NCBI RefSeq assembly: GCF_026241755.1
Contig: NZ_JAPJDA010000017.1
Location: forward strand, 39,850-103,849
Length of the DNA: 64,000 bases
Direction: 5' to 3'
Origin: Salinimicrobium profundisediminis
Lineage (GTDB): Bacteria; Bacteroidota; Bacteroidia; Flavobacteriales; Flavobacteriaceae
Position 1 is the first letter of the stretch. Each line of letters begins with the position of its first letter. Below, one piece after another: positions 55,511-61,897 of this stretch. The position numbers and the translations under genes were made by a program. Under the pieces are notes generated by a model that was not told the DNA's origin, did no database searches, and saw only the letters and a program-made list of their open reading frames with translations.

Positions 55511-55656
55511 AATCTTTTTTTTCAGCTAATAAAAGCTTAGGCCCTAATTATTTATAGCGAAAGATTCCTGGCAGCAAAAGTTGAATATTAAGAGTCAGGA
55601 ATTTAAAATCTTAGAAAAGCTGCTCGTACTTCTACCTTCTAAAATCTAACTTCCGT

Positions 55657-56598
55657 TTACATAATGAATTTTGAACTAATAGACCTGTTGTTGTGTACAC
55701 GATTCATTACATCTGCAAACAAATCGGCACAGGTAACCACGCGAATCTTATCGCTTTTTTTCTTTAGCGGGATTGAATCAGTAACAATGAGTTCCATCAG
55801 TTTCGAATTCTCAATGCGTTCATAGGCTTCTCCAGAAAGTACAGGATGTGTACAAATAGCTCTTACACTAAGCGCCCCTCTTTCCATCATTAAATCGGCT
55901 GCTTTGCTCAATGTGCCTGCGGTATCTACCATATCATCTACGAGTACCACATTACGCCCTTCAACATTCCCAATCAATTCCATGTGAGAAATAACATTGG
56001 CCTTTACCCTTTGTTTGTAACAAATCACTACATCGCTCTCCATGGTTTTGGAATAGGCATAAGCTCTCTTGGAGCCTCCCATATCGGGTGAGGCAATAGT
56101 AAGGTTGTCAAGGTTAAGGCTACGCAGGTAAGGCAAAAACACGGTAGATGCAAACAGATGATCTACAGGTTTTTCAAAGAATCCCTGAATTTGATCGGCA
56201 TGAAGATCCATGGTGATAATTCGGGTAGCTCCGGCAGTTTCGAGCATTTTGGCAATAAGTTTTGCCGCAATAGGCACCCGCGGCTTATCTTTTCTATCCT
56301 GCCTGGCCCAGCCGTAATAAGGGATAACTGCTGTAATATGCCTTGCAGATGCTCTTTTGGCAGCATCTAGCATAAGTAAAAGCTCCATAAGGTGATCAGA
56401 CCCCGGGTGGGTAGACCCGATAATAAAAACTCTCGATCCTCTTACAGATTCTTCAAAAGAAGGTTGAAATTCGCCATCACTGTAAGTGGAAGTGATAACA
56501 TTCCCCAATTTAGAGCCATAGGATTCGGCTATTTTTTCAGCCAAATCACGGCTTTGATTACAGGAAAAGATTTTTACTGCGGTAGAAACTTCAGGCAT
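55657..56598 (-). CDS. prs: Ribose-phosphate pyrophosphokinase
   Basis: A 313-residue PRPP synthetase: FEESVRGSRVFIIGSTH, ITAVIPYYGWARQDRKDKPRVPI, ITMDLHADQIQGFF and the PRPP-binding VVLVDDMVDTAGTLSKAA. It makes PRPP from ribose 5-phosphate and ATP. Start at ATG 56598 (MPEVSTAVKIF); the frame extends 27 nt upstream, but a TAAATTTG element lies just there, so transcription begins within the extension. rplY follows on the same strand, as is common. Confidence 0.96.
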   Translation of the reverse strand: MPEVSTAVKIFSCNQSRDLAEKIAESYGSKLGNVITSTYSDGEFQPSFEESVRGSRVFIIGSTHPGSDHLMELLLMLDAAKRASARHITAVIPYYGWARQDRKDKPRVPIAAKLIAKMLETAGATRIITMDLHADQIQGFFEKPVDHLFASTVFLPYLRSLNLDNLTIASPDMGGSKRAYAYSKTMESDVVICYKQRVKANVISHMELIGNVEGRNVVLVDDMVDTAGTLSKAADLMMERGALSVRAICTHPVLSGEAYERIENSKLMELIVTDSIPLKKKSDKIRVVTCADLFADVMNRVHNNRSISSKFIM

Positions 56599-56622
56599 GT
56601 TGTGTTGTTTGTTGTTGCCTTG

Positions 56623-56630
56623 CAAATTTA
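56623..56630 (-). promoter_or_regulatory. -7 element of prs
   Basis: TAAATTTG on the minus strand, 24 nt before the prs ATG; a TTTG lies 26 nt upstream, a little far. Confidence 0.45.
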
Positions 56631-56712
56631 GAAATTAATTCGTGGGTGAGAACCAGCAAATTTACTTTTTGAGAAATATTGAAGAAGGTTTTAGAGAGGG
56701 AAAGGTTGAAAA

Positions 56713-56753
56713 AAAACTTCCCTTCAAAAATGGCATTTTTGAAGGGAAGTTTT
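56713..56753. repeat. Dispersed palindrome, CTCAAAAATG family, copy 4 (terminator-like)
   Basis: 20-bp perfect arms (AAAACTTCCCTTCAAAAATG and its complement) around one base, followed by T in either direction. It lies 25 nt past the stop of the anti-sigma/beta-barrel gene and would end its minus-strand transcript. Confidence 0.88.
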
Positions 56754-56777
56754 TGAGCAGAAATCTATTAAGCCCGA

Positions 56778-58040
56778 TTAGAATCTATAATTGAAACCGG
56801 AATACAAACCTAAAAAGTAAGGTTTTTGCCCGCCACTGTCTTTAAACGTGTTCATTTGAAATTTAACTACAGGCTCTACGCTCAGTTGCAGCTGCTTAGA
56901 CAGGTTATAACCCAATCCCAGGCCTAAATTTGTGGTATAGCTAAGTTTATTCATTCGGTTTGCCCCTCCAAGATCGGCCTCTTCGCCCGGAAGTGCCAGT
57001 AAAAGGTCATTTTCTTCAAGAAAAAGCACACTTGCGCCGCCTATAATTCCCAGTGAAAACTGGTCATCAAGCACTAAATACTCAAGCTCAAGAGGAACCT
57101 CCAAAAAGCCCATTTTTTGATGCAGCGTGCCGTATGAAGGTGAAGCAAGTGTAGCAGCATTCATCATTTTCGTGCCATAAGATGAAATTTTGGCAACCTC
57201 ATTGAAAGAAACCTGCCGGGTATTGTACTCAAGGCTCACCTTGTTAATCCCGCCCCTAATGTTGATATTTTCAGAAACCGCGTAAGCCACACTCACCCCG
57301 TAAGAAAAGGTCACTTCCCCCGAAGCTTCTTTTTCTGAAAAGCCTTTGTTCACAACGTTCCCGTTTCCGAAGTTATTAAAATACACAGGCGCCACCCTTG
57401 TACTCAGTTTAAATTTCTGCTGAAAATTGTCATTTTGGGAAGGTATTTCAGGCTCTTCCTCTTTAGACAGGCTCAACGCCGCAGCAAGTTCTTTTGAAGC
57501 GCCCGAACCCGGGATTTCTTCGGAAGTTTTCTCCTCAAGAACTTCTTTATTTTCTAAAACTTCAGCTACACCGGCCTCATCTGTAACCTGCAACCCTATA
57601 CTGACAATTGCGTGGTTCCCTGAAGTATTTTTGTGTGATTCAGCCTTAACTTCAGGTTTTACTTCAGCAGCAATTTGTTGTTTCTGCTGAAGCTCATGCT
57701 GTAAGATCAAGGCCTGTAAAAGGATTTGAGATTCCTTCATCACCTCCTGAAATTTTACTGAAGCATCTTCAGACTCAAAATTTAATTCCCCGGACTCAAA
57801 AACAACCTGCACGCCTTTTTCTTTTTCAGTAAAAAAGGAACTTTTTGAATAAAGCGTAAAAAGGAGTGCTACCGCGGCTGCCACTCCGCCAAGCTGTACC
57901 CAAATAGGAAGCAGCCTTTTTTTTGCCTTTTTTGGCGGGAGCTGTGATAGAATATTTCCCCAGGAATCTTGGGGCGGAGGCATTTTTGCCCCCTCAAAGC
58001 GACGCCGGTAAATTTTGTCGATGTCCTTTTCCATTTTCAT
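56778..58040 (-). CDS. Anti-sigma-like N-terminus with one membrane helix and a C-terminal beta-barrel
   Basis: A 420-residue protein. Residues 1-45 (DKIYRRRFEGAKMPPPQDSWGNILSQL) resemble the cytoplasmic part of anti-sigma factors; LGGVAAAVALLFTLY at about 50-65 is a single membrane helix. A long Glu/Ser-rich linker (to about 210) then leads to about 210 residues of alternating strands (NINIRGGINKVSLEYNT, LSVEPVVKFQMNTF), ending in GLYSGFNYRF with a terminal Phe as in outer-membrane barrels. Its ATG overlaps the stop of the ECF sigma gene (ATGA), so the two are translated together. A signal path from the envelope to the sigma factor is the natural reading. Confidence 0.8.
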   Translation of the reverse strand: MKMEKDIDKIYRRRFEGAKMPPPQDSWGNILSQLPPKKAKKRLLPIWVQLGGVAAAVALLFTLYSKSSFFTEKEKGVQVVFESGELNFESEDASVKFQEVMKESQILLQALILQHELQQKQQIAAEVKPEVKAESHKNTSGNHAIVSIGLQVTDEAGVAEVLENKEVLEEKTSEEIPGSGASKELAAALSLSKEEEPEIPSQNDNFQQKFKLSTRVAPVYFNNFGNGNVVNKGFSEKEASGEVTFSYGVSVAYAVSENINIRGGINKVSLEYNTRQVSFNEVAKISSYGTKMMNAATLASPSYGTLHQKMGFLEVPLELEYLVLDDQFSLGIIGGASVLFLEENDLLLALPGEEADLGGANRMNKLSYTTNLGLGLGYNLSKQLQLSVEPVVKFQMNTFKDSGGQKPYFLGLYSGFNYRF

Positions 58041-58579
58041 ATTGATTTAAGGAAATTCATCCGGTTGTGGCGCTTAATACGCTCTCTCAATTTGTAGCGG
58101 GCACGCGCGAGGTTGGATTTTGAAGTCCCTTCAGAAATCCCCAACATTTTAGCGATCTCCTTGTGAGAATATTCTTCCATTACATAAAGGTTAAAGACGA
58201 GCCGGTATGCTTCGGGCAGTTCCTGGATTATTTTGATCAGGAAATCCAGTGACAGGTTTTGGTCATCAAGATCTTCTTCAACTTCTTCAAAAATTTCGCC
58301 TGTAATACTAAGGTGAAACCCGTTCTTTTTGCTCTTTTTGATGGCGGTGTTAATGACCAGTCGCGTCATCCAGCCTTCAAAACTGCCTCTTCCGCTAAAC
58401 TGGTCAATTTTTTGAAAAATTTTCACAAAGCAATCCTGCAGCAGGTCTTTTGCCTGCTCGTAATTCCCGGAATATTTAAGGCAAAGCACGAAGAGCTGTT
58501 CCGAGTATGTACGGTAAAGCTCCTCCTGCGCCTTTCTATCCTGTTGTTTACAAAGCCGAACTAGTTCCTTTAGACCCAC
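58037..58579 (-). CDS. ECF-type RNA polymerase sigma factor
   Basis: A 180-residue sigma-70 family protein with region 2 (QAKDLLQDCFVKIFQKIDQF, GSFEGWMTRLVINTAIKKSKK) and region 4 (EEYSHKEIAKMLGISEGTSKSNLARARYKL), and no region 3, as in ECF sigma factors. It would direct transcription of an envelope-linked regulon. Its stop overlaps the start of the anti-sigma-like partner gene by 4 nt. Confidence 0.93.
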   Translation of the reverse strand: MGLKELVRLCKQQDRKAQEELYRTYSEQLFVLCLKYSGNYEQAKDLLQDCFVKIFQKIDQFSGRGSFEGWMTRLVINTAIKKSKKNGFHLSITGEIFEEVEEDLDDQNLSLDFLIKIIQELPEAYRLVFNLYVMEEYSHKEIAKMLGISEGTSKSNLARARYKLRERIKRHNRMNFLKSI

Positions 58580-58612
58580 AGGAGATTTATGTTGGTTCTT
58601 TAATGCTCAAAT

Positions 58613-59071
58613 TTATTCCTCGGGAGTGGTAGGCTCTTCTTCGCCAACAGGCACAACTACCTCATTATATACGCTTTTACCGTCTACATCAACCCCTGTC
58701 CAAAGATAAAAAGTATAAGGTTCATCACCTTCAATTCTCATGGAAAAGGAACCTTCTACCTCAAGATCATCATCTTCGAGGTTACAGGTAGTTTGATTTG
58801 CAGGGCGCGAGGCTACACCTGCCACGTAAATTTTCCTTCTTTCAACTTCTCCGCTCCCTTCTCTCATTGCCTGAACACCAATTCCTGTATGGCAGGCATC
58901 CGGAAGTAGATAGGTTATCTTGAAATCATAGAGTTTGCCTTCTTCAAAAGACTCGGGAAGCGTGGTGTCAACTACTTCAGCAATAACCTGTACAGTTCCG
59001 GGACCGTCGTCATCAATTTCACAAGCGGTTAACGATAAAGCTGCAATGAATAAGAAAAGAAATTTTTTCAT
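58613..59071 (-). CDS. Small lipoprotein of unknown function
   Basis: A 152-residue protein with a lipoprotein signal (MKKFLFLFIAALSLTACEID, Cys at 17). The mature domain is beta-rich (GTVQVIAEVVDTTLPESFEEGK, YDFKITYLLPDACHTGIGVQAMREGS, FYLWTGVDVDGKSVYNEVVVPVG) with a Thr/Glu tail. A Cys pair (DACHTG, TTCNLE) may form a disulfide. It lies 33 nt upstream of the ECF sigma gene on the same strand and could be part of that regulon. Confidence 0.78.
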   Translation of the reverse strand: MKKFLFLFIAALSLTACEIDDDGPGTVQVIAEVVDTTLPESFEEGKLYDFKITYLLPDACHTGIGVQAMREGSGEVERRKIYVAGVASRPANQTTCNLEDDDLEVEGSFSMRIEGDEPYTFYLWTGVDVDGKSVYNEVVVPVGEEEPTTPEE

Positions 59072-59304
59072 GTTTTGTGTTTTTAATTGTTATTTACCCT
59101 TATGACCTTCAATTTCTAAAAGGTTGCGTATTATTTTCAAAAAAATTCCTGGTCACAATTTTAAGAGCATATTTTCGCGGTTGTTCCCTCGCATTCTTTC
59201 TGAAAAACCAAAAAACCTGCTCCCAAAATGGCATTTTAGAGTACCTGACTGTTCAATTTTCACCAATACAGTTTTTTGCCTGCAACTTTTTTACCAGAAA
59301 TCTA

Positions 59305-59333
59305 TTTGCTTAAACCAAAAATTATTACTTTTG
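59305..59333 (+). promoter_or_regulatory. Promoter of the tRNA-Leu locus
   Basis: TTTG (59305-59308), 17 nt, TACTTTTG (59326-59333): a good TTG / TAnnTTTG match, 10 nt before the first (broken) tRNA-Leu copy. The rest of the 272-nt gap upstream, back to the lipoprotein gene start at 59071, holds nothing else I can support. Confidence 0.7.
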
Positions 59334-59343
59334 CCTCCCGTTT

Positions 59344-59390
59344 GCCTTGGTGGCGGAATTGGTAGACCTGCCGGCAGGCAGGCGCGCTGG
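59344..59390 (+). pseudogene. tRNA-Leu 5' half, broken copy (a), with a 16-nt insertion
   Basis: GCCTTGGTGGCGGAATTGG, then GTAGAC, the 16-nt insertion CTGCCGGCAGGCAGGC (59368-59383), then GCGCTGG, after which the tRNA sequence ends. Without the insertion it equals the first 31 nt of copy (b). The D arm is therefore disrupted and the anticodon arm, T arm and 3' acceptor strand are missing. Confidence 0.8.
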
Positions 59391-59403
59391 AAAAGTTCTT
59401 TAA

Positions 59404-59652
59404 ATGTTTTATGTTTATGCTCTCTCTAGTCTTAAAGAGAATTATATTTATGTAGGTTTGACTTCAGATTTAAACAGAAGATTTGAACAACATAATTCTG
59501 GAAAAGAAAGGACAACGAGAAAATTTAGACCATTTAAGCTAATTTTTTCCGAAATTTGCAGTTCTCGAACAGAGGCCAGAATTCGGGAAAAGTACTGGAA
59601 ATCTGGCATAGGAAAAGAAAAGCTAAGGAAGCTTAGAAGTAATATAAATTAG
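59404..59652 (+). CDS. GIY-YIG nuclease-family protein
   Basis: An 82-residue single-domain GIY-YIG protein: FYVYALSSLKENYIYVGLTSDLNRRFEQHN carries the two strands of the GIY...YIG core with the catalytic Arg region (LNRRF), and RTEARIREKYWKSGIG holds the catalytic Glu near the C-terminus. No DNA-binding domain is attached. Such small proteins resemble UvrC-N/endonuclease domains and are frequently found near tRNA or repeat sequences in flavobacteria. It lies between broken tRNA-Leu copies (a) and (b), beginning 13 nt after the first and ending 6 nt before the second. Confidence 0.85.
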   Translation: MFYVYALSSLKENYIYVGLTSDLNRRFEQHNSGKERTTRKFRPFKLIFSEICSSRTEARIREKYWKSGIGKEKLRKLRSNIN

Positions 59653-59658
59653 AATGAA

Positions 59659-59706
59659 GCCTTGGTGGCGGAATTGGTAGACGCGCTGGATTCAAAATCC
59701 AAACTT
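59659..59706 (+). pseudogene. tRNA-Leu 5' half, broken copy (b)
   Basis: GCCTTGGTGGCGGAATTGG, GTAGACGCGCTGGATTCAAAATCCA: acceptor 5' strand, D arm and complete anticodon arm with a CAA anticodon loop (TTCAAAA). Then AACTTAAAAGAGCGTAAAATG replaces the variable loop, T arm and acceptor 3' strand, so no mature tRNA is possible. It is 20 nt upstream of the intact tRNA-Leu. Confidence 0.85.
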
Positions 59707-59726
59707 AAAAGAGCGTAAAATGTTAG

Positions 59727-59809
59727 GCCGAAGTGGTGGAATTGGTAGACACGATGGATTCAAAATCCATTGCTGATAAGGCGTGCGGGTTCGATTCCCG
59801 CCTTCGGTA
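59727..59809 (+). tRNA. tRNA-Leu (anticodon CAA)
   Basis: 83 nt with all arms: acceptor GCCGAAG with CTTCGGT (G1-U72 wobble), D arm GTGG...TAGAC, anticodon stem ATGGA/TCCAT around loop TTCAAAA (anticodon CAA, reading UUG), a long variable arm, T arm GCGGG/CCCGC with GTTCGATTC, discriminator A. No CCA is encoded. A strong terminator begins 9 nt after it. Confidence 0.92.
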
Positions 59810-59817
59810 CGAAAAAG

Positions 59818-59845
59818 AGCTGAGATGAAAATCTCGGCTTTTTTT
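59818..59845 (+). terminator. Rho-independent terminator after tRNA-Leu
   Basis: A 9-bp stem, AGCTGAGAT with ATCTCGGCT (one T-G pair), closed by a GAAA tetraloop and followed by seven T. Confidence 0.9.
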
Positions 59846-59851
59846 ATGCTC

Positions 59852-59873
59852 AGGTACAACATAGGTACAACAT
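59852..59873 (+). repeat. Tandem 11-bp repeat AGGTACAACAT
   Basis: Two perfect head-to-tail copies of AGGTACAACAT (59852-59862, 59863-59873), about 45 nt after the tRNA. The unit shares GGTAC with the tRNA 3' end (CTTCGGTAC). It could mark an attachment or recombination region, but no matching core was found later in the window. Confidence 0.65.
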
Positions 59874-59882
59874 TTAAGTATA

Positions 59883-59924
59883 TTTAATGAACTCATTAAA
59901 AATGATTTCATTTGGTATCATTAA
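59883..59924 (+). promoter_or_regulatory. Candidate operator upstream of the nuclease pair
   Basis: TTTAATGA and TCATTAAA form an 8-bp dyad around AC (59883-59900); AATGAT (59901-59906) and ATCATTAA (59917-59924) form a second, looser dyad with the same half-site. The TCATTAA box thus occurs three times (one inverted), 80-120 nt before the ATG at 60005. No good TAnnTTTG element lies between it and the gene. Confidence 0.35.
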
Positions 59925-60004
59925 GCTAAAATGAAAATCAACTTTTACGGGCTTATATTCAGAGTTTGAGATGATTGAACTTTTTTAAGTAAACATTTAA
60001 TCCG

Positions 60005-61897
60005 ATGGTCAAGATTGATAGACAGATTAACACTTTAATCCAAAAGTGTATAAACACAAAAAAAATAGAATTTCCTAAAGTGGAAACAGCTAATTGTGGC
60101 CTACTGTTGAAAAAAGAAATCGTCCTACAAATGGAATCAAATCCTGAATTTATTAAGCTCAACCCAAATTCTATTGAATTTAACGAAGCCCTACTTAAAG
60201 AAGCTGAAGTTAAACTTGAAAGAGAAATGCCTAAGAATATTGTGGGAGCTTTTGGTTTTGTAGAAGATTTTCAGGAAAAATTAAAAGAGGAAAATGGAAT
60301 TGCCAAAAATGTAATCAATGGTTACGGCAGTTTGATTAAGGGATTACAAGGTTATATTTTACATAGACTGCATTCAGATGGATTTGATGTCAAAGGATAT
60401 TTTTTAGACAAATTGAAGCCTAAAGGAGAAAGAGAGAAGGAACTCTTCTTATTTGAACAGCACCTTTATAGATTCCTTCCATATTCAAAATATTCAGCAA
60501 AAGATATTTGGGAGATATGTCAGCGAACACTTGCTTTTGACGACCGATATTACGTGGATGAATTTGCCCGTAAGCTACCGTTCAACAATTTTGATTTAGC
60601 AAAAAATATTTATTCTATTGCCATCAGGTCAGAACAACCCAATGATACATTTTTCATAGCTAGCCTTTTAATAGGACTTCACAATAATGGATTTGAAGGG
60701 GTATTTGAAAAGGCATTTGAGCTACAAAACAAGCATCCGCAACAGGGCTATCACGTTTTAAATTCGTTACAAAACCTTTCAGACGAGCAAAATAATTCGA
60801 TATTCGAATTAGTCCATAATGATTATTTACCAGAATCTATTGGTAGTAAAACTCAAGTTATTTGCGGTTTAATCGACAATCCAAAAGTAAGTGAAGAACT
60901 GCGGAAGGGTTGTTTTAATTTAATTACCACCTATCTTCAAAAAGAAAATAAGGAACTTGTTAAAATTGCCTTTCACAGAATAATCTATAATCTTAAGTCT
61001 TTTGAGGCTGAGAAATACAAATTGCTCCACATTTATTTTGAAAATACGCAGGATATTTCCGTTATAGAAAGCTTTTTCTATAACTATGAGCATCCCGAGC
61101 ATTTATTTCACCTAATGAAAATGTTTTACCTAGCTGGATGGCAAAGAGGTTCCATCAACCGATTTGAAAGTTCCATTTTCCATTTTTGGAGTAATAATAT
61201 ACAAGAAACAGAAAAACATATCCTTGAACTTTTTAAGCCTGAGGACAAGTTTGGTTTGCTTCCGGTAGAAATTATAATGACTGGAAGTTTTGGGGCACTT
61301 CCAATAGATTTGCTGAAATTGGACACAAAACAGGAGCAGGCAAAGGCGATTGAAGCTATTACCTTGTTTCCACATACTTTTGACAAATTACTTCCAATAG
61401 TTCTTCCATTAAGACGTTCGCCTTATCCGGAAGTTGTAAAGTTTCTTCAGATAAAACTCTCTGAACTGATATATGATGCCTACCATAGGTCTTTACTGGA
61501 CGACATAGAAAACCTATTAGATGAATCTAAAGAAGATAAAGCATTTGTACGACCGTTAAGGGAAGCCTATAAAAATTATGAATCTATTGTATCAAAAAAG
61601 AAATCTATAAATGACCTAAACCCCTATGAAAATGAACGGGATTTAATGGATTTGTATTATAGTCTAGAACACGAGAATAGAGCCAAAATGATGCAAGATA
61701 TTAATGAGAATCCCAATGGTATTCTTGCGGCTGTGGGGAGGAGTACAATAATAGTTAGGGGCAACAGTTGGAAGCAAGAACTTGAAGATAAAGTGATGCC
61801 ATTAGGGAAAGTAGAATCCAGTTTTATACTTGACGCCAGATTGTTCAAAAATCCCGACCTGCAAGAGTATATTTTAAATACCTACGATAAGAGATGA
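60005..61897 (+). CDS. Large helical protein of unknown function, partner of a nuclease gene
   Basis: A 630-residue soluble protein that I do not recognise. It has no signal peptide, no membrane helix, no P-loop and no known catalytic motif. Its composition (many Leu, Lys, Glu, Asn) and short helices such as EKELFLFEQHLYRFLP, DLAKNIYSIAIRSEQ and KVSEELRKGCFNLITTYL suggest an alpha-solenoid (HEAT/ARM-like) scaffold; the last 100 residues (NPYENERDLMDLYYSLEHENRA, then IIVRGNSWKQELEDKVMP) look distinct. Its stop overlaps the start of the nuclease gene (ATGA). It is in AT-rich DNA right after a tRNA-Leu. Role inferred from coupling: regulator, targeting or assembly partner of the nuclease. Confidence 0.75.
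   Translation: MVKIDRQINTLIQKCINTKKIEFPKVETANCGLLLKKEIVLQMESNPEFIKLNPNSIEFNEALLKEAEVKLEREMPKNIVGAFGFVEDFQEKLKEENGIAKNVINGYGSLIKGLQGYILHRLHSDGFDVKGYFLDKLKPKGEREKELFLFEQHLYRFLPYSKYSAKDIWEICQRTLAFDDRYYVDEFARKLPFNNFDLAKNIYSIAIRSEQPNDTFFIASLLIGLHNNGFEGVFEKAFELQNKHPQQGYHVLNSLQNLSDEQNNSIFELVHNDYLPESIGSKTQVICGLIDNPKVSEELRKGCFNLITTYLQKENKELVKIAFHRIIYNLKSFEAEKYKLLHIYFENTQDISVIESFFYNYEHPEHLFHLMKMFYLAGWQRGSINRFESSIFHFWSNNIQETEKHILELFKPEDKFGLLPVEIIMTGSFGALPIDLLKLDTKQEQAKAIEAITLFPHTFDKLLPIVLPLRRSPYPEVVKFLQIKLSELIYDAYHRSLLDDIENLLDESKEDKAFVRPLREAYKNYESIVSKKKSINDLNPYENERDLMDLYYSLEHENRAKMMQDINENPNGILAAVGRSTIIVRGNSWKQELEDKVMPLGKVESSFILDARLFKNPDLQEYILNTYDKR

Noticed and set aside
59723..59911. Minus-strand 62-codon frame across the tRNA-Leu
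   Set aside because: It translates the antisense of the tRNA (RRRESNPHALSAMDFESIV), a well-known false gene arising over tRNA-Leu.
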